From: Rhizobium sullae
GTDB lineage: Bacteria; Pseudomonadota; Alphaproteobacteria; Rhizobiales; Rhizobiaceae
Direction: 5' to 3'
Assembly: GCF_900169785.1 (NCBI RefSeq)
Contig: NZ_FWER01000003.1
Span: forward strand, 143,883 to 207,882
DNA: 64,000 bases
Shown: one piece after another, positions 44,904-57,719 of the stretch
How the letters are laid out: the number at the start of each line of letters is the position of its first letter
How positions within the stretch are numbered: the stretch's first letter is position 1
Program-made: the position numbers and the translations under genes
Notes under the pieces: generated by a model
What the model saw: the letters and a program-made list of their open reading frames with translations, nothing else
Databases searched by the model: none
Told to the model about the DNA's origin: nothing

Positions 44904-46958
44904 TTAACTGTCCAGGAAGCTGCGGAGCTTTCTGGAGCGGCTCGGATGCTTCAGCTTGCGCAGCGCCTTCGCTTCGATCTGGCGGATACGTTCTCGGGTA
45001 ACCGAGAACTGCTGGCCGACTTCCTCAAGCGTATGGTCGGTGTTCATGCCGATGCCGAAGCGCATGCGCAGCACGCGCTCTTCGCGCGGCGTGAGCGATG
45101 CCAGAACACGCGTCGTCGTTTCGCGCAGGTTCGCCTGGATCGCAGCGTCGATCGGCAGCAGCGCGTTCTTGTCCTCGATGAAATCGCCGAGGTGTGAATC
45201 CTCTTCGTCGCCCACAGGGGTTTCGAGCGAAATCGGCTCCTTGGCGATCTTCAGGACCTTGCGGACCTTTTCAAGCGGCATCGCAAGCTTCTCAGCCAGT
45301 TCCTCCGGCGTCGGCTCGCGGCCGATCTCATGCAGCATCTGGCGCGAGGTGCGGACGATCTTGTTGATCGTCTCGATCATGTGCACCGGAATGCGGATCG
45401 TGCGGGCCTGGTCGGCGATCGAGCGGGTGATCGCCTGACGGATCCACCACGTCGCATAGGTCGAGAACTTGTAGCCGCGGCGGTACTCGAACTTATCGAC
45501 CGCCTTCATCAGGCCGATATTGCCTTCCTGAATGAGGTCGAGGAATTGCAAACCTCGGTTCGTGTACTTCTTGGCGATGGAGATGACGAGGCGAAGGTTC
45601 GCTTCGACCATTTCCTTCTTGGCGATGCGCGCCTCGCGCTCGCCCTTCTGCACCATGTGCACGATGCGGCGGAATTCCGATATCGAAATGCCGGTTTCCG
45701 TAGCGAGGTTCTGGATCTCCTGGCGGATGTCGCGGATCGTCGTGTTTTCGCCCTTGGCGAATTCCTTCCAGCCGCGCGCAGCCAGATTGCCGATCGACTT
45801 CATCCAGTTCGGATCGAGCTCGGCGCCCTGGTACTGCTCCAGGAAGCTGTCGCGCTTGACGCCGTAGGATTCGGCCAGACGCAGCAGGCGGCCCTCGTTC
45901 TGCACGAGGCGCTTGTTGATGTCGTAAAGCTGCTCGACCAACGCCTCGATGCGGTTCTGGTTCAGCGACAGCGACTTGACGGCCTTGATCAGCTCGTCCT
46001 TGAGCTCCTTGTAACGGCGCTCCTGGGCGGAAGACAGCGTGCCGGTCGCGGCAAGACGTTGCTCGACCTGCTGGTCCTGCAGCTTGCGCAGCTTCTTATA
46101 GGTCTCGGCGATGAGGTCGAGCGTCTCCATGACCTGCGGACGCAGTTCCGCTTCCATGGCTGCGAGCGAGAGGTTGGATTCGTCCTCGTCCTCTTCCTCT
46201 TCTTCCGCGGGCAAGCCCTCGCCGCCGACATCGGTGATGTCGTCGTCGCCGAAGCGCATGCGCCGGGTCTTTTCCTTCTCTTCGGCAGCCTTGCGGTCAG
46301 CCTCGATTTTTTCCGGGCTCTGGAACTGCGGGGCGGCCTTGGCTTCCGGACCGGAATAGGTCGTTTCGAGATCGATGATCTCGCGAAGCAGGGTCGTGCC
46401 CTCGTTCAGTTCGTCGCGCCAGATGATGAGCGCCTGGAAGGTGAGCGGGCTTTCACAGAGCCCGGCGATCATGGTTTCGCGGCCGGCCTCGATGCGCTTG
46501 GCGATGGCGATTTCGCCTTCGCGCGACAGAAGCTCGACGGAACCCATCTCGCGCAAGTACATGCGCACCGGATCGTCCGTACGATCCGTCGGCTCTTTCT
46601 TCTTCGCCGTTGCGAGCGCGGTGCCGCCGGAAGGCGCGAGTTCGCCGCCTTCGCTCTCCTCGTCACCGCCCGCGTCGTCGTCGTCACCGCCGCCCGGGCT
46701 TGCCTCTTCGGCTTCCTCGTCTTCGACGACATTGATGCCCATATCGGACAGCATCGCCATCGTGTCTTCGATCTGCTCGGACGTCACTTCTTCGGACGGA
46801 AGAACGGCATTCAGCTCGTCCATCGTCACGTAGCCGCGCTTCTTCGCGGCCTTGATCATTTTCTTGACCGCGTCATCGGAAAGATCGAGAAGAGGGCCGT
46901 CGGATGCGCCGTCGCGTTCGACTTCCGCTTCTTCGTTCTCTTTGACCTTGGTTGCCAT
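44904..46958 (-). CDS. rpoD: RNA polymerase primary sigma factor (sigma-70)
   Basis: The 684-residue protein is a full-length group 1 sigma: region 1.1 at the N-terminus ([20 protein letters not shown]), region 1.2 near 130-165 ([20 protein letters not shown]), a large acidic non-conserved insert, region 2 ([20 protein letters not shown], then [17 protein letters not shown]), region 3 and region 4 with [20 protein letters not shown]. It directs housekeeping transcription. Length and order are typical for alphaproteobacteria. It has its own terminator and a long leader with a DnaA-box-like site upstream. Confidence 0.97.
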   Translation of the reverse strand: MATKVKENEEAEVERDGASDGPLLDLSDDAVKKMIKAAKKRGYVTMDELNAVLPSEEVTSEQIEDTMAMLSDMGINVVEDEEAEEASPGGGDDDDAGGDEESEGGELAPSGGTALATAKKKEPTDRTDDPVRMYLREMGSVELLSREGEIAIAKRIEAGRETMIAGLCESPLTFQALIIWRDELNEGTTLLREIIDLETTYSGPEAKAAPQFQSPEKIEADRKAAEEKEKTRRMRFGDDDITDVGGEGLPAEEEEEDEDESNLSLAAMEAELRPQVMETLDLIAETYKKLRKLQDQQVEQRLAATGTLSSAQERRYKELKDELIKAVKSLSLNQNRIEALVEQLYDINKRLVQNEGRLLRLAESYGVKRDSFLEQYQGAELDPNWMKSIGNLAARGWKEFAKGENTTIRDIRQEIQNLATETGISISEFRRIVHMVQKGEREARIAKKEMVEANLRLVISIAKKYTNRGLQFLDLIQEGNIGLMKAVDKFEYRRGYKFSTYATWWIRQAITRSIADQARTIRIPVHMIETINKIVRTSRQMLHEIGREPTPEELAEKLAMPLEKVRKVLKIAKEPISLETPVGDEEDSHLGDFIEDKNALLPIDAAIQANLRETTTRVLASLTPREERVLRMRFGIGMNTDHTLEEVGQQFSVTRERIRQIEAKALRKLKHPSRSRKLRSFLDS

Positions 46959-47394
46959 TTATATCGTCGCCTTCCTGACGCTATTCAAACTCGCTGCGAT
47001 GAACGGCCCGAAGCCTGGGTAGAACCCAAGCCTCGAATCACCTTATCCACCTAACGGGATGAGCTTTAAAGCCTGATTAACCACGATCGCTGATGCCGGA
47101 CGACAGAGCTTTAGTGCTTCGAAATTTCCGGCCATGATTATGTGCGATCCGCCTCGACCCAGTTCACCGCTTTTCAAGTCGAACGGTGATTCCCACATTT
47201 TTAGTTCTCGTCAAGCTTTTCTAGTAAAAAAGCCGCCGAAAACACGGAAAAAGCCTTATCCACAGGCTAGGAACCGCTCAAGCGATTGCTTCGCTTAGAT
47301 AGGATGTCACCGCAAGAAGACAAGGGGAGCGAGAATTCTTGCCACGGCAGCAGGCGTTTTCCACTGCCGTTGCCAGGATACATGCAGCCCGCAG
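46959..47394. promoter_or_regulatory. rpoD leader/promoter region with DnaA-box-like sites
   Basis: No gene is supported in these 436 nt. TTATCCACA at 47256-47264 matches the DnaA box consensus exactly and sits inside a short inverted repeat (AGCCT…AGGCT). A second near match, TTATCCACC, is at 47043-47051. On the minus strand CTTGACG around 47210 with AT-rich DNA after it is a possible -35. The sites could link rpoD expression to DnaA, as inferred from position only. Confidence 0.5.
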
Positions 47395-47742
47395 CTATCG
47401 GGACACACCATCGTAAGGCACGATTTCCAGAGAACCGAGATCGATCACAGGAATACAACGGAGATTGATCGATGCCATGGGATCGCCGTTCGGCAGAACG
47501 CCTTCACCGAAGGGTGGATTACCGCAGTTGGTGCAGAAGTAATGTTTGATGACGTGGTTGTTGAAAGTACAGGTCGACAGGTCTTCTTCCGGCGTCTGCA
47601 GCTTCAGCGTGTCATGCGGAACGAAAGCAAGCAGGCCGCCCCCCGGCGGCAGAGCGAGCAATTGCAATCAATCGCCCTGCTTGAGGTCTCTGTCCACCTC
47701 GAATGCGATCTTGCCGCAGTGGCGACTTCCTTGGTAGATCAT
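47395..47742 (-). pseudogene. GFA (CENP-V/S-glutathione synthase-like) family protein, frameshifted
   Basis: The start (MIYQGSRHCGKIAFEV) and end (HYFCTNCGNPPFGEGV…) match GFA-family zinc proteins, about 115 residues in all. Between them a TGA at 47668-47670 interrupts the frame. Another frame supplies the missing AIDCNCSLCRRG segment with two zinc-binding Cys. One extra base in a GGG run near 47675 and a compensating change in the six-C run 47639-47644 would restore a normal gene. It starts 6 nt after tdh, so it was the last gene of that operon. Confidence 0.72.
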
Positions 47743-47748
47743 CGTCCC

Positions 47749-48786
<1,038 letters not shown>

Positions 48787-48807
48787 GATCTGACTCCCCC
48801 CAACCCC

Positions 48808-49995
<1,188 letters not shown>

Positions 49996-50061
49996 TGGCT
50001 GCCTTTCTTCTGATACTTCCCGTTGGCGGTCGAGTAGCACATCGACGAAGGCTTGTCTCGC

Positions 50062-50790
50062 TCAACGCTCGGCGGAAATCAGTAGGAACATCGGCCGGTC
50101 GAGCTCCTCGGCCCAGTCGGGATTGGCCGCGAGTTCCTCGGCATTCGGTGCCCATTCCTCCACATGGCGGATGGCAAAGCCGGCGCCGATCAGCGTGTTC
50201 AGCGTCGTCCCGAGCTTCCGGTGCTGTTTGACGACGCCTCTAGCGAGCCAGTCGGTGGTGCGGCTGCCCTCCAACGAATAGCTGGCGAGCGGCCAGATGC
50301 GCCGCCCTTCGGCATCTGTCGTCCAGGTCGGGCGGGTGGGCGCCATGTAGATCGGATGCTCGATTGTGAAGACGAATTGCGAGCCGGGAACGAGGCTGCG
50401 ATGGATGGTCGCAATCACCTGCGCGAAGTTCTCGATGTAATGAAGTGCAAGCGAACTGTAGGCGAAATCGAAGACCGCCTTCGGCAGTTGCAGGTGCTCG
50501 AGGTCCGAGATCTGGTACGTGATCGCCGCATGGCCGTTATCCGCGTTCGCGCGGGCGATCATCTTTTCGGATATGTCGAGAGCCAGCACGCCTGCCGCGC
50601 CCCGCTCCACGGCATAACGCGAAAACCAGCCGAAGCCGCAGCCGAGGTCGACGACACGCTTGCCGGAAAGATCCGGCAGAAGCGCGCGGACCGCTGGCCA
50701 TTCGGCGGCTCCCTCGAGCCCGAGCACGGACCGGCGCATGTTGCTGTAGCCTTCGAAGAATTCAGGCTTGTCGTAAATGTTCTGCGTCAT
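50062..50790 (-). CDS. class I SAM-dependent methyltransferase
   Basis: The 242-residue protein has SAM motif I VVDLGCGFGWFSRYA near 47-61, motif II ALDISEKMIARA and the post-motif FDFAYSSLALHYIENF. It is a small-molecule methyltransferase of the UbiE/Methyltransf_11 type. The first residues (YDKPEFFEGYSNMRRS) are typical of a rhizobial subgroup with unknown substrate. It lies upstream of kbl on the same strand with a 66-nt gap; co-transcription is possible. Confidence 0.85.
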   Translation of the reverse strand: MTQNIYDKPEFFEGYSNMRRSVLGLEGAAEWPAVRALLPDLSGKRVVDLGCGFGWFSRYAVERGAAGVLALDISEKMIARANADNGHAAITYQISDLEHLQLPKAVFDFAYSSLALHYIENFAQVIATIHRSLVPGSQFVFTIEHPIYMAPTRPTWTTDAEGRRIWPLASYSLEGSRTTDWLARGVVKQHRKLGTTLNTLIGAGFAIRHVEEWAPNAEELAANPDWAEELDRPMFLLISAER

Positions 50791-50964
50791 CGGGCAGCCT
50801 CCCGGCCGATCCTTATAAACGGCCACGCCCCGATCTCAAGGATCAGGCCTCCGGCAATCTCGATAAATGCATTCTCCATCCTCACACTATTGCCAAAATT
50901 ACTTGACTCAGTCCATTATTGGAGCCGGCGGCGAACGGATATCGCTTTCAGCATGGAGAGAGCT

Positions 50965-51735
50965 ATGAGCATTTTCCAACGATTCTCCCTGAGAGGCCGG
51001 ATCGCCCTCGTCACCGGCGCAGGGCGCGGGCTGGGGTTCGAGATGGCGCGGGAGCTTGCTGATGCCGGGGCGCATGTCCTCGTTAACGGACGGACGGCTG
51101 CAACGCTCGACGAAGCCGTCGAGGCCATCCGGGCGTCCGGCGGCAGTGCCGAGGCTGCCGCTTTCGATGTGGCCGACCGCGATGCGCAGCGCGCAGCGAT
51201 GATCGATATCGAAATGAACCACGACCGGCTCGACATCCTGATCAACAATGTCGGCACCCGCGACAGACGCCCGCTTGCCGATTTCGAAGACGAAGCGATC
51301 CTCCACCTCCTCCAAACGGATCTGGCCGCTGCGATGACGCTCTCCCGGGATGCCGCCAGGCTGATGAAGCGGCACAACCATGGGCGGCTGATTTCAGTGA
51401 CGTCGATCAGCGGCCACGTCGCTCTTCCCGGCGACTGCGTCTATCCCGCTGCAAAACAGGGACTGACCGGTCTGATGCGGGGGATGGCAGTGGAATTCGG
51501 CCCACATGGCATCACCAGCAATGCCATTGCGCCCGGTTGGTTCGCGACGGAAACGAACGCGGCGATGGCGGCGAACGAAGAGCTGATGCCATTCGTTAGG
51601 CAGCGGATCCCGGTCCAGCGCTGGGGGCGGCCGGACGAGATCGCCGGTGCCGCCCTCTTCCTTGCCAGCGACGCCGCCTCCTTCGTCAACGGCCATGTCC
51701 TGATCGTCGATGGCGGCATGACTGTCAGGATGTGA
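50965..51735 (+). CDS. short-chain dehydrogenase (gluconate-5-dehydrogenase-like)
   Basis: The 256-residue classical SDR has TGAGRGLGFEMARELA near 18-33, NNVG near 93, Ser in SVTSISGH near 143 and catalytic YPAAK near 157-161, ending FVNGHVLIVDGGMTV. Its closest type is gluconate 5-dehydrogenase/3-oxoacyl-ACP-reductase-like enzymes. The ATG with GGAGAG just upstream is used; one four codons earlier is also possible. It is divergent from the methyltransferase gene. Confidence 0.88.
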   Translation: MSIFQRFSLRGRIALVTGAGRGLGFEMARELADAGAHVLVNGRTAATLDEAVEAIRASGGSAEAAAFDVADRDAQRAAMIDIEMNHDRLDILINNVGTRDRRPLADFEDEAILHLLQTDLAAAMTLSRDAARLMKRHNHGRLISVTSISGHVALPGDCVYPAAKQGLTGLMRGMAVEFGPHGITSNAIAPGWFATETNAAMAANEELMPFVRQRIPVQRWGRPDEIAGAALFLASDAASFVNGHVLIVDGGMTVRM

Positions 51736-51795
51736 AAGCTTGCTCCTCCGGCTGGCCTTCGCCCGGCGGTGGACCGCAAAATGCCGGTCCCGATC

Positions 51796-52257
51796 CTAGA
51801 GTTCGGCTTCGATTTCGACGTCCATGAGGCCAAAACGTTGCTGGATCAAAAGGATGGCCTCCGGCGTGCTGGCGCCGGTGCGTTCGAGCTCCATGAAGAA
51901 ATGTTCGAAACCACCGGGCGTTACGACGGCCATCATGCGCCCTGGGGCATCGCTGATGTTTTTCCACGCATGCGGCACGTTCGGCGGCAGAACGACCGTG
52001 GTGCCTACCGGCGCATCGATTACCTCGTTGCCGCACCAGAAACGATAGGCTCCAGCAATCACGCGGAAAACCTCAGTCTCCCGCGTATGCATGTGCGGCC
52101 CCGGTCCTGTGCCGGGCGCCGAAAATGTCTCCCACATGCCGAGCACGCCACCCGTTTCTTCTGCCGTCGCATGTATGAAGACCTGCCCGTCATGCAGATG
52201 CCTGGCAATCCGTTCACGCCCGGGCAACGAAACCACCGCTTTATTGAAAGTTGTCAT
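51796..52257 (-). CDS. cupin-domain protein
   Basis: This 153-residue single cupin has GPGPHMHTRETEVFRVIAGA (motif 1 with His-x-His and Glu) and VLPPNVPHAWKNIS (motif 2 with His). These residues would bind a metal ion. No partner gene suggests the substrate; it may be a small dioxygenase, isomerase or sensor. It is convergent with the SDR. Confidence 0.88.
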   Translation of the reverse strand: MTTFNKAVVSLPGRERIARHLHDGQVFIHATAEETGGVLGMWETFSAPGTGPGPHMHTRETEVFRVIAGAYRFWCGNEVIDAPVGTTVVLPPNVPHAWKNISDAPGRMMAVVTPGGFEHFFMELERTGASTPEAILLIQQRFGLMDVEIEAEL

Positions 52258-52355
52258 CGAAGCCCCCGAACTTTAGGAAAAACATATCAGAGGTCCGGCG
52301 CGCAGAATATCACCCGATTGCATTAGGCCAGCATATGCAACCGCCTCATTCCGGT

Positions 52356-54212
52356 CTACTCGTCGTGGGCCAGAATGACGTCCAGAAACGCGTCGCCATA
52401 GCGCTCAAGCTTCGATTGCCCCACGCCGGATATGCCAAGCAGTTCCTTGCGGCTGCGCGGCCGTTCGGTGGCGAAGGCGATCAGCGTCGTATCGGGGAAG
52501 ACGACATAGGGCGGAACGCCGAGGGATTTGGCGATCGATGTCCGCTCCGCCCGAAGGGCCTCGAACAGAATGCCGTCGGCGCCGGAAAGGCCGGAGCGGC
52601 GCTCGCTACGTTCGGCTTTCTTGGTGCGGCGCTCCGAGGCCGGGCGGTCCTTGCGGAAGAAGACCTGGCGTTCATGCTTGAAGACGGCGCGGGCATCCAG
52701 CTCCAGTTTGATAGCGCCATGGGCGTCATGATCGACGCGGGTCAGACCCATGGCAAGAAGCTGGCGGAAGACGGATTGCCAGACGCGGGCCGGGATATCC
52801 TTGCCTGCGCCGAAGACCGGCATGTCGACATGGCCGAAGCGCTCCGTCTTTTCATTGATATTGCCGAGAAGCACATCGATCACGTGGCCGGTGCCGAAAC
52901 GCTCGCCGGTGCGATAGACGGCGGCAAGCGCCTTGATCGCCGCTTCCGTCCCGTCCCAGGTTTCGACAGGCTTCAGGCAGGTATCGCAGCTGCCGCAATT
53001 GCCAGCATGCGCCTCGCCGAAATGCCCAAGGATCGCCTGGCGGCGGCAGGAAGCCGTTTCGCAGATGGCGAGCAGCGCATTGAGCTTGCCGCGTTCGATG
53101 CGTTTGATCTCATCTGCCGCACTGCCCTGATCAATCATGCGGCGGCGCTGGATGACGTCGGCCATGCCATAGGCCATCCAGACCTCCGACGGCAGGCCGT
53201 CGCGCCCGGCGCGGCCGGTTTCCTGATAATAGGCCTCGACGGAGCCTGGCAGGTCGAGATGGGCGACATAACGCACATTCGGCTTGTCGATTCCCATGCC
53301 GAAAGCGACGGTGGCGACGAGGCAGAGTTCTTCCTCTTTCAGGAAGGCATCCTGATTGGCGTCACGCAGTGCCCGGTCCATGCCGGCATGATACGGCAGT
53401 GCGCGAATGCCCTGTCCGTTCAACCAATCTGCCGTGTCATCGACCTTGGCGCGCGACAGGCAATAGACGATGCCGCTATTGCCCTTGTGGCCCGAGAGGA
53501 AGCGTAGCAGCTGCTGGCGCGGCTGATCGCGCTCGACGATCTCGTATGCAATATTCGGGCGATCGAAACTGGTGGTGAAGACCTTGGCGTTGTTCAGCGC
53601 CAGCCGCTCTATGATGTCGTCGCGCGTATGCGGATCTGCGGTCGCCGTCAAAGCGATGCGCGGCACGCCGGGATAATGTTCCGCAAGCCTGCCGAGTTGG
53701 CGATATTCCGGGCGGAAATCATGACCCCATTGCGAGACGCAATGGGCTTCGTCGATCGCAAAGAGCGCGATCCTCGCCCTGCCGATGATATCGCGAAAAC
53801 CGTCCATCAGGATGCGTTCAGGCGTGACATAAAGCATGTCGAGCGCACCGGAAGAAAGCGCCCGGCGGATGTCCGCATATTCCTCTCGCGAAATCGACGA
53901 ATTGAGCGCGGCGGCGCGGATGCCGAGCTGCCTCATCGCCTCCACCTGATCGCGCATCAGGGCAATCAGCGGCGAAACGACGACGCCGAGGCCGTCGCGG
54001 CAGAGCGCCGGGATCTGGAAGCAGAGCGACTTGCCGGCACCCGTCGGAAAGAGCACGACAGCATCGCCGCCCGCCACGACCTGTTCGATCACCTGCTGCT
54101 GCTTGCCCCGAAATGCCGGGTAGCCATAGACGCGCTTCAGGATATCGAGCGGATCCCGGCTGCCGAAGAGCGCGCCTGTGGCCGAAAATGCCATGTCGCC
54201 GCCGTCCATCAA
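52356..54212 (-). CDS. recQ: ATP-dependent DNA helicase RecQ
   Basis: The 618-residue protein has Walker A FPTGAGKS near 55-62, DEAH at 154-157, conserved helicase motifs to [12 protein letters not shown] near 330-341, the zinc-binding Cys set ([12 protein letters not shown]…CGSCDTC) and a C-terminal HRDC domain ([19 protein letters not shown]). It unwinds recombination intermediates. It overlaps the end of dnaG by 4 nt (ATGA), so it is translated with the primase. Confidence 0.96.
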   Translation of the reverse strand: MMDGGDMAFSATGALFGSRDPLDILKRVYGYPAFRGKQQQVIEQVVAGGDAVVLFPTGAGKSLCFQIPALCRDGLGVVVSPLIALMRDQVEAMRQLGIRAAALNSSISREEYADIRRALSSGALDMLYVTPERILMDGFRDIIGRARIALFAIDEAHCVSQWGHDFRPEYRQLGRLAEHYPGVPRIALTATADPHTRDDIIERLALNNAKVFTTSFDRPNIAYEIVERDQPRQQLLRFLSGHKGNSGIVYCLSRAKVDDTADWLNGQGIRALPYHAGMDRALRDANQDAFLKEEELCLVATVAFGMGIDKPNVRYVAHLDLPGSVEAYYQETGRAGRDGLPSEVWMAYGMADVIQRRRMIDQGSAADEIKRIERGKLNALLAICETASCRRQAILGHFGEAHAGNCGSCDTCLKPVETWDGTEAAIKALAAVYRTGERFGTGHVIDVLLGNINEKTERFGHVDMPVFGAGKDIPARVWQSVFRQLLAMGLTRVDHDAHGAIKLELDARAVFKHERQVFFRKDRPASERRTKKAERSERRSGLSGADGILFEALRAERTSIAKSLGVPPYVVFPDTTLIAFATERPRSRKELLGISGVGQSKLERYGDAFLDVILAHDE

Positions 54213-56194
54213 TGGCTTGCCGCGCCTTTGACGCGGCCGGAAAGCACGCCGAAGCCATCGATGATGGCTTCCTGGTTTTCCAGCCGAAGGCCTTCGAAAT
54301 GGACTTCCTGCAGCGCGCGCATCAGCTGGTCGATGACGTCGCCGTCCCCGGCTTCCGTTGCCTCGGCGATCTCGCGTTCGAGCTCGATCTTCTGCCAGCG
54401 CAACGCCTTGGTGCGCTTGTGGAAGGCAAGCGCCTGGCGGTAGCCCTCACGGGCATCCTCCATAGCCGCCTCCTCCGTCGCGATCCAGAGGCGGGCGTTG
54501 CGGATCTGCTGCTCCAGGCCTTTGAGGAGCGCGCCGAAGCCCTGCTCCTCCAGGCGCTCGATCAGATATTCGCGCGTCAGATGCTGTGCGGCGACTGCCG
54601 CCGCAGCGCCCAGCACGCCGGACCAGAGGCGCTGAAGCTCGCGATTGTCGTAGTCGATCGAAGCGATTTCGTCATACTCGTCCTGCATCAGCGCCGGATG
54701 ATTGACGATAGTGAGGGCGAGCACGCTTTCCCGTAACGCCGGAATTTCCTGATGTCCGCGCACGAGGCCCGATCGCGCAAGGCGCTCGGAAATACCGCCG
54801 CCGGAGATGCGCGCACCCCGCGCCTCCTGCTGCCCGCCACGCCCACCCGGCCGACCGCCACGATCGAAGCTCCGGCGTTCGCCTCCGCGGTTCTGGAATT
54901 GCGGCTGGAAGAATGCCTTTAGCCTGTCGCGGATATCCTGCTGATAATGGCGGCGGACATTTTCGTCGGCGATGACAGCAACCATCTGCTTCAGGCGCGC
55001 TTCGAGTTCGGCGCGCGCTTCCGGCGTATCGAATTTGCCCGTGTTGATCTCGCGGCTCCAGAGCATTTCGGCCAGCGCATTTGCCTGGCTCATCACCTTG
55101 TCGAACGGCGCGCGGCCGTCATGGCGCACGAGGTCGTCAGGATCCTTCCCGTCGGGCAGCAGCGCAAAACGCAAGGTTCGGCCGGGTTTCAGGTGCGGCA
55201 GGGCCAGATCCCCGGCGCGGTTGGCCGCGCGGATGCCGGCGCCGTCACCGTCGAAGCAGAGTACCGGCTGCGGCGTCATCTTCCAAAGCAGCTCGAGCTG
55301 GTTCTCGGTAAGGGCCGTGCCGAGCGGCGCGACGGCATTTTCGATGCCGGCCTGATGCAGCGCGATGACATCCATGTAACCTTCGACAACGATGATGGTC
55401 TGCGCGCCGTCCGCACCTTGGATCGCTCGCCGGGCGCGCGCGAAGTTGTAGAGTACGTTGCCCTTATGGAAGAGCTCGGTCTCATTGGAATTGAGATATT
55501 TCGCCGCCGCATCCGACGACATGGCGCGGCCGCCGAAGGCGATCACCTTCTCCCGCGACGAGAGGATGGGAAACATGATGCGGTCGCGGAAACGGTCGTA
55601 GCTGACTGGCACCTCGGGGCCATGCACGACGAGGCCGCAGGCCTCGATCTGCTCCTTGACCACACCCTTGCCCGCTAGGAACTCCTTGAGCGCATTGCGG
55701 CTGTCCGGCGCAAAGCCCAAACGGAAGGTGTCGATTGTCCGACCCGTCAGCCCGCGGTCGCGAAGATAGGCCCGCGCCCGCGCGCCGTTTGCCGTCTGCA
55801 GCTGGTCCTGGAAGAACTGCGTCGCAAGCTCCATCACATCCTGAAGCGAGCCGCGCTCCTTCTCGCGCTTTTCCATCACCGGGTCGGCGATCGGCATCGC
55901 GACGCCCGCCATATCGGCAATCTGCTGCACGGCTTCGGGGAAACTCAGGCCCTCAAGGTCAGTCAGAAAACGGAAATGGTCGCCCGTGACGCCGCAGCCG
56001 AAGCAATGATAGCGGCCCTTGCGGTCTTCACAATGAAAGCTCGGCGATTTTTCGCCGTGGAACGGGCAGCAGGCCCAGTAATCGCCGCGCGGCACGTTGG
56101 TCTTGCGCTTGTCCCAGCTCACACGACGGCCGATCACATCCGAAATCTGGACGCGGTCGCGTATCTCGTCGAGAAAGGAATTGGAAAAGCGCAT
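54209..56194 (-). CDS. dnaG: DNA primase
   Basis: The 661-residue primase has the N-terminal CHC2 zinc finger ([20 protein letters not shown], then YHCFGCG), the Toprim domain with [19 protein letters not shown] near 260-278 and [13 protein letters not shown] near 312, and a C-terminal helicase-binding region. It makes the RNA primers for replication. The ATG at 56194 ([13 protein letters not shown]) is used because family members begin here. In many bacteria rpoD follows dnaG directly; here about 7 kb separates them. Confidence 0.97.
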   Translation of the reverse strand: MRFSNSFLDEIRDRVQISDVIGRRVSWDKRKTNVPRGDYWACCPFHGEKSPSFHCEDRKGRYHCFGCGVTGDHFRFLTDLEGLSFPEAVQQIADMAGVAMPIADPVMEKREKERGSLQDVMELATQFFQDQLQTANGARARAYLRDRGLTGRTIDTFRLGFAPDSRNALKEFLAGKGVVKEQIEACGLVVHGPEVPVSYDRFRDRIMFPILSSREKVIAFGGRAMSSDAAAKYLNSNETELFHKGNVLYNFARARRAIQGADGAQTIIVVEGYMDVIALHQAGIENAVAPLGTALTENQLELLWKMTPQPVLCFDGDGAGIRAANRAGDLALPHLKPGRTLRFALLPDGKDPDDLVRHDGRAPFDKVMSQANALAEMLWSREINTGKFDTPEARAELEARLKQMVAVIADENVRRHYQQDIRDRLKAFFQPQFQNRGGERRSFDRGGRPGGRGGQQEARGARISGGGISERLARSGLVRGHQEIPALRESVLALTIVNHPALMQDEYDEIASIDYDNRELQRLWSGVLGAAAAVAAQHLTREYLIERLEEQGFGALLKGLEQQIRNARLWIATEEAAMEDAREGYRQALAFHKRTKALRWQKIELEREIAEATEAGDGDVIDQLMRALQEVHFEGLRLENQEAIIDGFGVLSGRVKGAASH

Positions 56195-56698
56195 ATGAAC
56201 CCTCGTGACCAACCATCATATACGCAGGTTTGGTGGAACGTGCCATGAACTTTGACGGAAAGACGCGCTATTCACAGGCTTTGGCCGCGCAGCGTACATC
56301 GAAGAATGTCAATCACAGAAAGCCTGAACCACCAGGGAGACGGGCTGCGACAATTGTGCACAACGATGCGCGCCGCCTCGTTTCCACAATTTCTCCAGAC
56401 AGGAATAGGGATCTCACAAAAATCTTTAAAAACAAAACTTTATGATATTATTCCGGGAACGATAGAAGCGGCTACCGCCCGACCATTGTCTGTCATCCGC
56501 AGGTGCAGAGGCAGCATGCGATCGAATTATTATATTTTTGTAATTTGAATCCCCTGCCGCACCGCAATACCGTCCACCCCAACAAGCGATCCCCGAGCGA
56601 GGCTCCATCCCTACCCCCGGCGCCGCCTCGCAAGGGTGCCTTTGCAAATACGCCGCTGGTTTGGGTTTCGGCCCGCGTCGCCAGCGACAGCAAAGAGC
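56195..56698. other. non-coding region upstream of dnaG, with a possible rightward sRNA
   Basis: There are about 500 nt without a convincing protein gene. The part next to dnaG should hold its leftward promoter. Further right, from roughly 56540, a C-rich segment with small hairpins (GTCGCcaGCGAC near 56677) leads into the strong terminator that follows, which would suit a rightward small RNA. A short minus-strand frame through the same segment has no ribosome site. Confidence 0.4.
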
Positions 56699-56741
56699 AA
56701 GAAGGCAGGAGCACCCCCCAGCTCCTGCCTTCTTTAATTTT
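56699..56741 (+). terminator. strong Rho-independent terminator (possible sRNA 3' end)
   Basis: GAAGGCAGGAGC pairs perfectly with GCTCCTGCCTTC (12 bp) around an 8-nt loop containing six C, followed by TTTAATTTT on the + strand. No protein gene ends upstream on that strand, which points to a small RNA or attenuated leader. A C-rich exposed loop is the usual mRNA-pairing element of rhizobial sRNAs. Confidence 0.75.
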
Positions 56742-56860
56742 GCGCTTTAACCTTGCCGGTTAACTGACCGAAGCAATTTTGCAGCATCCTTGTGCAATGT
56801 AACATTGACAGGCGCATCCTTCGTGCCAGATGGAATACGTGTGCCCGCCTGGATTGTTCG

Positions 56861-57718
56861 ATGTCTAATACCGCAGAAAAACTTGCAGCCGATGATCGTT
56901 TTTTTGAAGCGGTACTGCTCTGCGCCAATGAAATGCTTGCAATTTATCGCGACAGCCCACGCATTGCCTCGATCTTTGCCGCGCAGCAGCGCTGGTTGAT
57001 GGCGCACGCCGGGTTTGCGCTGCACTACGGCTATCCGGACGGCACGACGAAGGGGCTTTATTCCGGCCGCTTTGTGGAATTCGTCGTCGCCAACAAGATC
57101 GCCAGCCGCAATACCGCTGCCGCTTTCATGCAGGAAATGCTCGCCTATCGGTTTCTGAGGCCGGCAATCGGGCAGAGCGATCGGCGCACGCGGCTGCTTG
57201 AGCCGACGGAAACGGCCGAACAACATTTCCTGAAATGGCTGCTCGCCCATCTGTTTATCCTCGATGGGCTCGACGGTGGAAAGCGTGTCGAACGGGCAAG
57301 TGCCGACCCATCGACCATCGGCAAAATTCAACCGCTGATTGCCAAGGCGATCATCGAGACCGATGCCGTGCGCGATCCCGGCAAGACCTTCAATCTCTTC
57401 AACTGGGCAAATTCGGGAGGCCTGGTCATGGATTATCTGATGACGCGCCTGCCGGGCTTCGACCGGTCGAAGGAGCGGATCGCTCTTGGTCCCGTATCGC
57501 TCGGCGAAATCCGCGCGCAGTTCATGATTTCGAACACGCACCTGAAGCGCCTGCTTTCCCAGGCTGCCGAAATGGGGAGCGTCGGCTGGGAAGCGCCGCC
57601 GCGCAAAGGCGATCTCTGGCTCTCGCGCGGCTTCATTCTCGAATACTGGAATTATCAGGCCGCGAAGTTCGCGGTCGTCGATGCCGCGGCCGAAGCGGTG
57701 CTTGGCCCGGCTGTTTAG
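56861..57718 (+). CDS. uncharacterized protein, possible winged-helix regulator
   Basis: The 285-residue soluble, mainly helical protein has no recognised family. Residues near 213-240 (VSLGEIRAQFMISNTHLKRL, then AEMGSVGW) look like a winged helix-turn-helix, so it may be a transcription factor with an N-terminal effector domain. The ATG at 56861 (MSNTAEKLAADDRFFEA) is chosen over an upstream one because the protein-like sequence begins there. It ends 1 nt before the convergent yqeY gene. Confidence 0.7.
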   Translation: MSNTAEKLAADDRFFEAVLLCANEMLAIYRDSPRIASIFAAQQRWLMAHAGFALHYGYPDGTTKGLYSGRFVEFVVANKIASRNTAAAFMQEMLAYRFLRPAIGQSDRRTRLLEPTETAEQHFLKWLLAHLFILDGLDGGKRVERASADPSTIGKIQPLIAKAIIETDAVRDPGKTFNLFNWANSGGLVMDYLMTRLPGFDRSKERIALGPVSLGEIRAQFMISNTHLKRLLSQAAEMGSVGWEAPPRKGDLWLSRGFILEYWNYQAAKFAVVDAAAEAVLGPAV

Positions 57719-57719
57719 C

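Noticed and set aside
45330..47054. 574-aa rightward frame opposite rpoD
   Set aside because: rpoD is certain on the other strand; this frame has no start context or recognisable motif.
56747..57541. 264-aa leftward frame opposite the uncharacterized 285-aa protein
   Set aside because: The sense-strand protein has more natural composition, a start, and ends neatly at the convergent gene; the reverse frame looks like a shadow.
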